In this document: positions 10,148 to 21,387 of the stretch, in pieces
Layout of the letters: each line of letters starts with the position of its first letter
Position numbering within the stretch: the first letter of the stretch is position 1
Assembly (NCBI GenBank): GCA_025399215.1
Contig: MU621331.1
Span: 1-25,393 of the forward strand
Source: Globomyces pollinis-pini
Taxonomy: Eukaryota > Chytridiomycota > Chytridiomycetes > Rhizophydiales > Globomycetaceae
Reading direction: 5' to 3'
DNA: 25,393 bases
Notes under the pieces: model-generated
Database searches by the model: none
Seen by the model: the letters and a program-made list of their open reading frames with translations, nothing else
Told to the model about the DNA's origin: nothing
Made by a program: the position numbers and the translations under genes

Positions 10148-10305
10148 TCATAAGAGAGTTGCAACACTGGAAAATAAATCATATCTATTTACTACTGAGT
10201 TTCCACCACACGCGTTTTTTAATGATATGAAATACCGACACTTATATCATTAGCTTTAATTTATTTTAAATCATTGAGTTCCATTGATACTATCAATCAT
10301 CATGA

Positions 10306-13300
10306 ATGGTAAGTATTCAAGTACTTTGCACTGTTGGTTTTTTTAATTTTTTTATGTTCGTTTCTGAATTTCAGACCTTAAATGATCAACTGGCTGGTTG
10401 TTTAGTAAAGAGTTATGAAAGAAATTATGAACAGTATAAAAATATCAGATTGAAATTAATCCATTATCACTCTCATCTACTCTTTAATCCAAAGCCAATT
10501 GTTCCTTATGATGGTACCATTATCTAGATGCTTACCTTAGGGAAAATAATATTAAATGGTAAAGAAATGAAAGCAAATGAGGAATACAAAGCTGGAGTAT
10601 CTCGTGTATGTAGTTTGTTGAACATTGATGGTGCTCATGGTTCTGCACTCTTTGAATATGCCAAATCTAATGAACAAGCATTCGGAGATAATTCAAAAAC
10701 TCAAACAGCGACTTATGCCTACTTTATGGAGCAGGAAGCATTATTGAACTGTTTAGAACTCATCGTCGAATATGCTGATCAAAATAAATCATACGAACCT
10801 TTTTTGGCATTCACGGAAACAGTTTCTTCCCTGTTCTCATCAGACTGTATCGTCAACAATTTATTAAACCTACTACAATCCCATCACCAGACTTATGAAT
10901 CATTGACTCCCCTCCCAAATGACTCCACTACTCAGGAGCGTGATCGATTAAGAGGGCTGGGAATAACTGATGATGAAATGAATGTGAAGCAAGATAGAAT
11001 AGCACGAGAAATTTCAAAAATTGGATTGGTTTTAAATAAAATTGCAAAACAGATCGGATTTAGGTATATCAATTGGTCAATAATTTGTCTAGTGATGCCG
11101 AGACTATTTCAGCCATTCGAAAACTACAGTCTTTACAGTGGAATGGCAGTTCAATGGATTTTTCCCTTTTAACTAGTTGTCTTCATAATTTCAATAATGC
11201 AACAATGCGAGGTAAGACCATACAACAAACAGTTCTTTTCATTATGTGATCATAATTTAACTATTTGCTAATGGACATATTAATATAATTAGATGTGAAA
11301 CCACTAGGGCATCGTCTTCATTTCTCCTCATGTGAAGAAATCAACAATGAAATAATCCGAAAACAATGGCATAATGAACAATTGCATTCCGCAATTTGGT
11401 TAGCATGGACATGCTCTCTAGAGCTGGTACTTCCGAAAACTGAAGGGGAAATACGACATTTTATATCACAGGAGATATTGGGATTGAAAAAATCCTGGTT
11501 TGAAAAATTTGGTAGATTTGCCAAAGTAAGTTTGCACCCATTGATTATATAGAATTATCAATTTTTAAAGGCATGTGTGATGACAACGCGATTGACGGAA
11601 CCAGTGAATCACTTAGTATCACTAAGCTATTGTCAAATCACTGTAGATACATATCGATATAGAATTGAAATATTCGAGTAATTCTTATCTATTTAACCAT
11701 GTATCAGAAAGTATTTGACCAACTTTATTTCGTTGTATAAGAAGATATTTAGAAGCATTTTATCTAAAGATCAAGATGAAGCTTCAGCAGCAGATGAACA
11801 GGCCCGTAAAGATTTATTGGCCAACAGAATTGATGCAAACAACGAGCTCAAAGAAACTGTTTGGGAATCAATATTACAATGGATTTATGAAACTTATTCG
11901 AACCGACCTGATGCGGCTTTGAGGTGGTGGACAGAGCCAGATCTAGTTCATTTCATCAGACTCGCTGCTGATGTATGGTCATCTCGATTCTTAACGGTAT
12001 TCATTCATACAATCGCTGGTATATCCTGTGGAACGGTATCTGCAACACAGGCCCATGTAGCATTGAACACCGAAAATTCTGGCATTTTAAACAAAGTAAC
12101 TTGGAATGCCTTCTTTAGGACACTTAGCAGCTACGTTGAACGAAGTACCCAAAATCAAACAATGGGTGTTGTTTTAGATCCCATCGAAAAGAAATTAATC
12201 CTCGCATTCTTAAACTTAGTTGGAATCGTGGTGAAATATTCATTTAATGCTCGCCATGCCTTAAATGAGAGCCAACACTATCGTGCTGTGGACACATTGT
12301 TTCAGCTGCTTGTATCCCGTGTGGAGAATGATTTGAAAGCGTCATTGCTGAATGCAATAGCTGGATTTTGTTCTGCATCCTTCGAAGATGTTGAAATCAC
12401 AAATCAAGTATGGTTGGCAATCGAAAAATCCCAAATAGTTCGAACTGGACCAAATTTATATCAGGATCCATCACTCTATACGTCTCAAACTGGACAGAAG
12501 ATTTATGAATCACATCATGGCAGTTTGGCTAGTGATATAGCAGATACTGAAGTTGCCCAACAGTCATATCCAGAGACACTAGCATTTTTAAATTTGATTA
12601 AAAATCTTCTCGTGTCATCAAAGGCAACGAATACAACATACACTTTAGAAGCGGTGGGTGCTTCGATCCGCGTTGGTGGCGTTCGGCCTTTCATTCGGTT
12701 TATTATTCAAACTATTTTCCTCAAATTGGATGATATGCCATTTGCAAATGTTGAAGAGAAATGGAATATTCAGCTAGTTTGCTTAGAAATATTCCTTGTT
12801 TGCTTGGAGAGTAATGTGATCTCTTACTTAATATTAGGCTTTGATATAACAGATGCGATCAGTTATCTAGCGGAACAATCTCAATTTGGCTTTAATCAAC
12901 CACAGAACCCTGCATATGTGAATTCAAACGTGAACAGGTTAAGATCTTTAGGATTACATCCTGGATTTGAAGTATTGTGTTTGATATTGTCTGGTTCAAA
13001 GTTCACATCAAAATTGTTTAGTATTTGCTCTATAGATTTGCTTACTGCTGACAAATATTCATCAGTAACCAGCTCTGTATTTATAGCTTTAAAAATTATT
13101 TTTACGATCTTTCAAATTCACAAACCATTCTTGGAAACAATTGCGCCAGGTTTAGTAGAAACTCGAGAGGCTCGAGTGCTTGAACTACCAAATTCTATGG
13201 ATGGCATAGATAGACTCCTTGCATCGCATAAAGATACAGTTGTCCGAATTGCAGCAAATGTATCGTGTGAAAATGATATCGTTGCGTTGTTGTCACTGCA

Positions 13301-16300
13301 TGTTCTTTATCTTTTATCACAATCTGCTACTTTCTTGTTGGCTGACTCTGCAAACACAAATCGCCTTGTGGGTATTCTTAAAGGATCTGAATACCGCAAT
13401 CAAATATTCAAAGGATTCATGGATCGTTTAGATCCAAACTGTTGTGATGACGAATTGATTAGTCCGATTGAAGATGATCAAACCGATCCAACACAAATTA
13501 GTACTTTCTTTGATGTCAATCAATTCCGACATTCGACTAGTCATTGTATTAGACTTGTTATACTGGATCTATTAATATTTAATTCCAATGCGAAAAGCTA
13601 TCCGAACATTTCACATTTCTTACTTGGACTTGAAGTTCAAAAAAAGACTGTGGACACAGAAGTGAATGTTGCGAGTGGATCATCCTTAAACAATGTCATA
13701 TGCTTATTGCTAGACACTGACAAGGAAGTTAGTGAGCCGTTTTGCATCACACATCCGATTTTAGCTGAAAAATGCTACCATTTGCTTTACATTCTATCTT
13801 CAGATACGAAAACTTCAAACGCAACACTAAAAGAATTACGCAATAAGCACAACTTTTTTGGAAAACAACTCGTTTCGTTTGTTCCGGTTGTAGACACTGA
13901 TATGGAACAGGAAGATCGTAGCACTATCGTTATTCGGTTACACCAAGCTGCTTGGCTACTGAAAATTTTAGCATTAGAACTTCATGTTACAGCCCTTCAA
14001 GGGCAAAGATCGCAAAATTTGAAAATATTGCAACATCTGTTCGATGCCAAAGATACTACCCAGCCATATGAACAACCATTCTCAAAAATTATTGAAATTC
14101 TTCGGGCATTAAACTTTTCAGGTAGTCGATTAGATGTCATTGATTTGTCCAACACTATATTTGGAGAAATTAATTTGGCAGATTTCATGAAATTGGATGA
14201 GCGAAATATCGAAATATTTGATGTTGAAACTTTGGCAAACACTTTAACTTCAAGACTCAACTTTCATGATCAAGTTGGCTCTTTGGTGCAGTTTGGAGGA
14301 AGGGCAGCCAATATGGAAACTTTGCAAGAGATTGTAAATCAAGTAAATCACAAAAATGATTTGCAACAGTTGTATTGTGCTAGATTCCATTGCTCTCAAG
14401 CTTGGTGTTCATTAGTGCGTGTTTCAATCAAAGAATATTTCGATATGTTTGCAGCTGATCGAAGGACGCAACATTTATACGAAATTCTATCATGTCTTTT
14501 AGAACACCTAGCTAGTGAGTCCACTTCATTGTCAATTTCGACAAGTATGTCACAGGCAGTTTTGGCCTTGATGGCTCGTTTACAGCAAGAATCCCAGACC
14601 AGATCAATGGTGGAGGCCTCACATACTGGACATTTTGACTTTGCACACCAAACAATCCTAAAACCGCTATTGGAATGTGTACAAGTTCCTGGCTCTACAT
14701 CTTGCTTACGTGGAAATTATTATTCTGCATTGAACTACTACTTGAATTATATTAAACCAGAATCTTTCAAGACTCGTAAGCATGAGCGAGGTGATACATT
14801 AAACGAAACATCGACTGCAATCGCGAACTTACCAGATAGATTTTGGGAGACTCTTTGCCGTGATGCTGCAGATTCAGAACTGGTATGGCAAACTGTTGCC
14901 CTTGGAACTTTATCAAATCTTTATCAAACAGCGTCTTGGGGTCCAGCATTTGCCATTGCATCCAACAGTATCTTGACATTTATGACCAGGAGAAACTTTT
15001 TGGGACATTTTATTCGAACTATCAAACATTCTGATGATCAAAATCTTCTAGCGATAATTTTAAGTACTCCAAGTATGTTTTTAAAATCTTAATTTTAGCA
15101 CCGTCAACGAATGAGGTTGTTCGATATGTTTTCGAAGCCAAAATGACACTATTGATTCGATTATCAAGTACCAGAGTTGGTGCTGAACGATTACTGGATA
15201 ATAATATCTTTGAGATATTGACAGATTGCCAATTTTTGAATCAACAGCCACCAAACGTTGAAAAATCTGGTATAGTTTGAATTCTAAAATTAGTGCAAAA
15301 CATCCTATCTTTAGAAGCATATGAAAAGTTTCATTGTATTGTAACACCAGTTTTTGAATTGGTATTGGCAATTATATCGCACTTTGTTGGTGATCGTCTC
15401 ACAATTCTCTCGAAAGTACAAATTATCTTCTTTTAATATTATAGGTTTTAGAGTTTGTCATGGTTCATCAAGGGGCTATTGTCGCAATATTAAAGAGCAA
15501 TGTAGAAAATGTTAACTTGTCATCATTATATCAATTGAAACTATTAACAGGAATATTTGCTTGGATCGGTGTTCATCCAAAACTTTCACAAAGTCCAATT
15601 GGGGCTGCTGCCAATCAAAATAGTTATACCAGCTGTATATCAGAGATTCTCAAATTATTTTCTACAACTAATTGGGTTACATTATTAGAACCGTTGAATG
15701 ATATCGAGACTGCAAAAGAACATGCAATGATTCCATGTACATAAATCTGATTGATATTAATATTAGTTTTGATCGGTGGTGGTAAACGAACAATGTTTAT
15801 GGAGGAGGCCTATAGATTAACGGAAGAGATAACCAGAAATTCTTTACTATTTTTCCATTCTACAGTAAATTTGGACTTATTCCAAAAACAATCAGGTAAG
15901 ATAGAATTATTGATCATCAAAGATTTGCAGATGAATCTGAGCGTTCTATCTTCTTTAGTTATAGAGAATGGAGAAAAGCTAGTGCAATTAAACTCCGAGC
16001 AACAAAACCTGGAGATCAAGAAGGGGGATATCGAGAGTGTCTCATTGGATGAAATTAATGATGTACGTTGGTAACATCTGATCCTAGGTTGTCCGTGAGT
16101 TTAACAGTCACCTATTTCATGAATTGTCACTTCCTCAACGCCAGCAGTTATACCAGAAAAAGATAACAGAAGCAAGCTCATATTTAATTGAAAAAATTAA
16201 AATTATATTTAGTAATACCAATCTAATTGATCAATAGATATCGTCGAATTGGGCACTATTCTAATTGCCAATCAAAAACAGAACAACAAAAGTGAAATTT

Positions 16301-16450
16301 TGCCAGACGTTAATCATGCGATACAGAAAATATTCAATATAGATATGGTAAGACTTTCATAATGATTCTCATGTTGTATAGAAACCTCATTTTGATGTTC
16401 ATCTATTGCAATTGATTTGGAAGAAACGTAATGACATACCACTCAAATAA
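10306..16450 (+). CDS. NUP205: Inner-ring nucleoporin NUP205/NUP192
   Basis: Spliced model join(10306..10308, 10375..10500, 10528..11063, 11093..11211, 11293..11525, 11553..11677, 11708..15072, 15099..15269, 15294..15415, 15445..15736, 15767..16062, 16088..16211, 16238..16347, 16382..16450): 1896 residues, between yeast Nup192 (about 1680) and human NUP205 (about 2010). This all-helical scaffold protein sits in the inner ring of the nuclear pore and binds NUP93 and NUP35/53. Family landmarks are the N-terminal LNGKEMKANEEYKAG, LHFSSCEEINNEIIRKQW, DLVHFIRLAADVW and, near the C-terminus, AKMTLLIRLSSTRVGAERLL. Eleven of 13 introns are 24-34 nt. Exon 11708-15072 is 3.4 kb with no intron. The first exon may be just the ATG (GTAAGT follows at once); reading straight through from 10306 is also open. 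Acceptor 11570 instead of 11552 would remove six residues. Confidence 0.93.
11212..11292 (+). other. Unusually long (81 nt) intron in NUP205
   Basis: GTAAGA donor and AATTAG acceptor; removal joins ATMR to DVKPLGHRL in the correct frame (phase 1). It is about three times the size of the other introns here. Retention would meet a TGA in frame. The candidate intron 10309-10374 (66 nt), directly after the ATG, is the only other long one, and it is open in frame so could be exon instead. Confidence 0.8.
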
Positions 16451-16505
16451 AAAACACTTTGGTTTAATTATGAATAATATTATATCAATGATAATGTAAC
16501 TATGA
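16446..16505. terminator. Convergent 3' ends of NUP205 and the coiled-coil gene
   Basis: Only 55 nt separate the two stop codons. A plus-strand AATAAA (16446-16451) overlaps the NUP205 stop codon itself. The 3' UTRs of the two genes must be very short or overlap. Confidence 0.45.
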
Positions 16506-19500
16506 TCAACTTTGATTTGCTTTAAGGTTTTTCACCTCAACTCTCAGCATTTCGGCTTCATGTTGAGCATCATCAAGCTGTTCCAATAAGTCTACTCTGG
16601 TGGTTTTAAGATCTAACAGCATTAGTTGCAGGCGGTTTAATTCTTCCGATTGTTCATCCTTGTCTGATGAAGCTCTTGTTGTTCTTCGCATTTGTGCTTT
16701 GGCTTCTTCGATTTCTCTATCCTTGATTTCAAGCTTTCGTTGCAAACTAGCCAATTCACCCTGAACAGACCGTAATTCGGATCGAAGGCCATCCATTTCT
16801 TTATCTTTTTGTTCCATTAATTTTCGCACAGTGGAAGAATCAGAAGCCCCTGATAAAGCTCCATCGGTTATCTCTTTTTCTTTTTGTCGAAGCTAAGGAG
16901 TTAAAAACAAATTCTATTACCTGTCGTTTAATAGCTATTACTTCTTCGTCACGAGAGTCCGCCAGCCGCCTATATCTATCAACATCACCGCTGGAATCTT
17001 TCAGCAGCCGCTGCACTCTTTCCAATTGATCGGTTGCATCTCCAAGAGCATCTTGAGCCCGTTCCAGATCATCAAAAGCTTTACGTTTTGCTTGTTCTGC
17101 ATCAGCAATAATACCATTCATTTCTTTATCTTTTGCGTTCAGTTTTGCTTCGTAATCGGATTTTATATTTTCCACTGATTTTTGTAATGCTTGGTAATCT
17201 GACAACTTCCCTTCCAATTCTGCCATTTTTCCATCTTGATCTTGTTTAATACGCTTCATTTCAAGTTCGTTGATATCTTGAACTTCAGCCAATTCCCTAG
17301 ACTTTATCTCCAATGCTCGTTTGCAATCAGATATCTGTTTGCGTAACTCATCTTCCGCATCCTGAAGATCTTCGATGATGTTTTCCAAATCAAGTTGTTT
17401 TGATTTCCAATCATTTTCCGCTTGTTTTTTCTGATCATTTAGCATCAATATTTCGCCTTCCAAATCATCAATTTGTTCTTGGATTTTCTCTTTTTCAATG
17501 AAATATTGTTGCTTTGCATCCACCAGAGCTTGCTCCGCAGCTTCTAACCGGGTTTGTGATTCGATTTGTTCTTTTTGGAATGTTGATTTAAATCGACTTT
17601 TTTCCAATTCAGCCAAAGCAGTCACTTCTTCCATTTGAGAGGCATGACTGTCTTCTAATGCCTTAAGTTTTTGGTCAAGATTCTTTTGAGCATCTTCCAG
17701 CCAGAGCGCTCGTTGATTTTCAATTTCTCTTTCTGTCTTCTTCGAAGAATCTTGCTTTTCTCGATTAATTTGCTCTTTGAAATGGCTAAGAGACCTTTCA
17801 TGATCTCCTTTAATTCTTTCCATGTCAGTATCATATTTTTCTTTAAGTTTGTTATATTCTCCTTTCAAACTAGCCCGCAAGGTGTCAAGTTCGTCCTGAT
17901 GGAATTTCAAATCCTCTTCTCGGGCATCCTTAAACTTTTTAATTTTCTCCGCCTGTTCATCAATAATTGATTGAAGTTCAGGTAATCTAGCAGCTTTCTT
18001 ATCTGATTCAGCTAATTTTCGGCTGATTTCTTCATAATCAGCTTCAAGAGATTTTAGTTCCTTTATGCTAGCAGCATTGTCACTTTCAAGATTTGCTTGA
18101 TTTCTTTTGATTTTGGCTTCCAATGTGGCAACAGTATCTTCCAATATTGCTTGCTCTCTCTGTGATTCCTTTAATTTTTTCTGTGAATTTTCAGATTTTG
18201 CAATCAATTTGGTGATTTGTTCAGATATTCTGGAAACTGTAAAAGCTTCATGTCGAGATTCTAAATGAGCCTCTACTTGCTCTTGTATATCAGCGAGTTT
18301 TTCACTCTGCCTCATATCTAATGGAGAACCACTAGATTGATCTCGATTGCGCAATTGTGCTTCCAAATCCTTTATCTTTGCTTCAAGATCTGCATTTCCA
18401 GGGGTGGCTCTTGAAGCAGTACCCCTTCTTGTCCTTGGACTACCACGACCAGTACTTCTCGGTGACTGGATTGTATCTTCTTGGTCAGTGTCTGAATCAC
18501 CTGCATTTCTACGTGACGATCTCGGGCTTGGTGAAGATGGTTCTCCATTGATTCTACCACCAGCTTTTGAAACCGCAATTTTGTTATTTGCTTCTTCCAA
18601 TTCTGATAATAAGTTTGCAATCATTCTATCCTTGGATTGAATCAATGTTTGATCATCTTCAGTTTGCGCTTTTAACTTTTTTTGGTATTCTTTTGTTGCA
18701 GCAAGTTCTTCCTTTACATCCGTAAGTTCTGCTCTGCAAGTAGCGTAATCCAGTTTGATTCGATTAAATTCAAGTGATGATGGTTGATTCCCCACCCTTT
18801 TGTCTTTTCCTTCGTCCGCCTCAAGTCGAGATATAGTTGATTTTAGTATTTTAACTTGAGCGTCTAATTCTTTCACATTAGACTCAGCTGAAGTCAGATT
18901 TCTTTGCAGTTCTAAAAGTTTTTCATCGGAAGGTTCGGAATTCCGGTTAATATCATTAGCTTTGCTTCAAATAGTCAATCAAATCATTATTTACCATCGA
19001 AGAACACCTGCTATATGTTTAAGAATTCCTCTTTCTGCATCGATTAAATCACCCATCACAACCCACAAATCTTTTGGAGTCATTTAGCGACTCAAATAAG
19101 TTACCTTTCGAAATTTCATTCATTTTTTCATCAGATGCTTTCAACTTCATACGGGCTTCTACTATTTCTTGGCGGTCACCAGCTCCAAGACGAATGATGC
19201 TCTCAGAAGCTTCTTTGACTTTTACCTCCAGATTTAATTTATTTTGAAGAGATAAGAGCGTTGATTGTATTTGAGATAGCCGTTTCTTCTGATCAATATA
19301 TCGTTCAGGTGTGACAATTGAAAAGCCTTCTGCATCAATTATAGCCTGAGAGACAAGCTTTTTTAACGTTAAAGGGTCTGTTAAGTCTGGTGTATTACTA
19401 TCGTTCGTGTAGCTTGTAGCAGTTTCTGAGCCTTCAATATCTCCAAATAAAGAATTGATTTTTAATGATGCTGCGGTTTTAATAAAATCTGAAGCAGTTG

Positions 19501-20077
19501 AAAATTCGGATTCTCTCCTACCATTTTCACTTCGAATGGTAGGCGCAGAACGGGAGTTGGAATCTCTAGACAAACGAGTGCGCTCTGCTGTTCCGTCACC
19601 TCTCCTATCTATTCTTCTTGAGCGACCGGTACTCCCTTCGGTATCATCAGTTGTCCTGGTTCTTGGTGTTCGTTCAGTCATTGCTCTTCTTTCTCTTACT
19701 CTCTAAAGTTTAACAAAATGATAATTTACTCCTCCGCTTCGACCAGAGAGATCCGACTTTGCAGTGACTCTTCTGTCTGACCGTGAAGACTTTTCTATTG
19801 ATGAATTCAACTCGGTTGTCGTATCAGTACTTTCCAGAGTTTGTTCAACATTCTCTCTTGCATCCCTCCTAATTCTTGGAGGAGACCTTCTTGAGGGTCG
19901 AGTAGAATCCGAAGAATTCTCAATTTGGGTATTTTCAGTGTTTGTATCATCAGTTCGTTCGCGTCTTATTTCATTTGCATTAAATTCCTATGATAAATAA
20001 ACTATAGAAAGAAGTGATACATCGCGATTAACTGGCCTCCTTGGAACTCTTTGAGTACGCTCTCTTCTGTCCGTCAT
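16506..20077 (-). CDS. Large coiled-coil protein with Arg/Ser-rich head, unknown function
   Basis: Spliced model complement(16506..16892, 16921..18964, 18995..19070, 19105..19702, 19730..19987, 20021..20077): five introns of 27-34 nt, 1139 residues, all phases consistent. Residues 1 to about 170 are rich in Arg, Ser, Thr and Glu and look disordered; the opening MTDRRERTQR has an echo, MTERTPRTRT, at residue 112. Coiled coil starts near 230, runs to about 465, is broken by an Arg/Ser/Gly linker (RSPRSTGRGSPRTRR) near 470-515, and continues to the C-terminus with continuous Glu/Lys/Leu heptads. Length, break and charge resemble structural proteins of centrosomes, basal bodies, rootlets or myosin-like tails, but no motor, kinase or signature domain is present, so no family is assigned. 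Coiled-coil similarity is mostly compositional and would mislead a naive search. Confidence 0.88.
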
Positions 20078-20204
20078 AAATTATGTTTTGGTATTCGAAA
20101 AGCAAAAAGAAACAACAGCCACACTAAAGGCAGCCACTACAATTGGTGACAATAAGTGAGTTTAGAGTAAGTCGAACCATTAGTCCAATCATCAACATTC
20201 TAGT

Positions 20205-20264
20205 TTCTTTTGAATTTTCTTCTTTTTGAACTTTCTTTCCTCTTTCTGTTTCCTTTTTTTTTTG
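20205..20264 (+). promoter_or_regulatory. Pyrimidine-rich tract upstream of a small reading frame
   Basis: About 60 nt of almost uninterrupted C/T, ending in 13 T, lies just before the ATG at 20269. A comparable T tract precedes the TRM61 ATG at 2623, so this could be a core-promoter or leader element. It also lies upstream of the coiled-coil gene on the other strand. Confidence 0.35.
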
Positions 20265-20268
20265 TAAA

Positions 20269-20529
20269 ATGAGCATTAAGGAGAGAATTAGTTCAAGTCT
20301 GATAGATGTGCTTGTAATCTATCGATCCATAGCATTCGTATTAAAAATACTATTAAATGAAAGATATGGAACAAAAATATCCTTTACAACCATCCAACTC
20401 CAACCTGCATATTATAATATGAAATTCAATCATCATCACTATGACTTACTCATTTTAGTTACCTTTTTGACTTCTTTTTTTGGTTTTTTCTGTACAACTG
20501 TGTCTAAATCAGATTCTGATTTATCGTAA
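20269..20529 (+). CDS. Possible small protein (86 aa), doubtful
   Basis: An open frame of 86 codons with one hydrophobic stretch near residues 59-76 (LLILVTFLTSFFGFF), preceded by HHH and followed by a short polar tail, so a small tail-anchored membrane protein is conceivable. The start MSIKERISSS is amphipathic. No family is recognised and no splice is needed. Support is the reading frame and the pyrimidine tract before the ATG; against it, a frame of this size is expected by chance in AT-rich DNA. Confidence 0.3.
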   Translation: MSIKERISSSLIDVLVIYRSIAFVLKILLNERYGTKISFTTIQLQPAYYNMKFNHHHYDLLILVTFLTSFFGFFCTTVSKSDSDLS

Positions 20530-20650
20530 CGACTCTCGTTTTCAAATTGAATTCATTCAAGAAGTAGATTCTCAACTATTTAAGTTTCTGTTGTGTCTGA
20601 TAACTTGATCAGATATGATACTGCCCCACTATTACTAACAAAATTGTCAT

Positions 20651-20842
20651 TCATTCTTTAATAGTCAATACATTAAGGTTCAATTTTGGCTCTAGATATT
20701 CAGTTTTAAACGTTGATTCGTGTGGACCAGGTATGAAATGACCCATAAATGTTGGACGAACCTTGAAATGGGACCTTTTGCAGATAATTGTTTTCGAGAT
20801 GTTTTTATGATTGACATATACGATGAATAATTCCCAGACAGC
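20651..20842 (-). CDS. Possible terminal exon of an unrecognised gene or gene remnant
   Basis: A 63-codon frame after a plausible TTTTTCAAAG acceptor, reading AVWELFIVYVNHKN at its start, HFIPGPHESTFKTEYL in the middle and ending NVLTIKE. The composition looks protein-like (aromatic and Pro/Gly residues well spread). A candidate upstream segment on the same strand (about 20900-21000, VVIIERLQLSSTKHPNW and GIHLGFNF) cannot be joined to it with a clean splice, so this may be a decayed gene, a gene with unusual introns, or chance. Confidence 0.25.
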   Translation of the reverse strand, partial: AVWELFIVYVNHKNISKTIICKRSHFKVRPTFMGHFIPGPHESTFKTEYLEPKLNLNVLTIKE

Positions 20843-21387
20843 CTTTGAAAAACACACAAGTATACGTCAATGATCATGAAGCTATCAAATTATACTTATT
20901 TTGAACTGAAATTGAACCCCAAATGAATCCCATCAATATTTGATCTTGTCCAATTTGGATGTTTAGTTGAACTAAGCTGTAAACGCTCTATTATGACGAC
21001 TCTACAGTGGAGTTTTTACAATGCCGATCCTGCCAAATTCATTGTTCAAGATACTCCATTTGGTCATCACATGATACTTTGTCACCACTAAATGAGGGTT
21101 TATGCCAAAGAAATGCTATCTTTGCCTGAGTGAAATATCAAATGCAACTCCGCTCTTTTATGAATCTCATTTTTATTTCAATCCTTTAAACTATCAAGTA
21201 AGATTTGTCCTTTGATTGGTTTTTTGGTCAGTAGCCAAAGTTACACAATCTCTATCACGTTACCAGAACACACCAATTCAACAATGAAAAAGACCATTAA
21301 ATTGAGCTATCCATGAATTTCTAGTTCTCATGACCAAACATGCTTGGGACATGCCATTCATGTGACGATCAAATCAGATTATTTAAG
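20843..21387. other. Stretch without a supportable gene
   Basis: Should include the promoter of the thaumatin-like gene on its right side. Short open frames exist on both strands (for example a plus-strand segment beginning near 21000 with LQWSFYNADPAKF) but none has a start, stop and splice pattern like the genes nearby. No repeat or RNA gene was identified. Confidence 0.4.

Noticed and set aside
10047..10253. 68-codon plus-strand frame at the end of the seven-helix gene
   Set aside because: The other frame, reached by the conserved phase-1 splice, encodes the family tail VPLKKHIG, so this is a shadow frame.
15073..16450. Series of separate small genes downstream of the 3.4-kb NUP205 exon
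   Set aside because: The frames join through 24-34 nt introns in matching phases into the conserved NUP205 C-terminus.
21002..21019. 18-nt intron that would extend a minus-strand frame toward MNLAGSAL
   Set aside because: It is shorter than every supported intron in the window (minimum 24 nt) and the resulting protein has no recognisable family.
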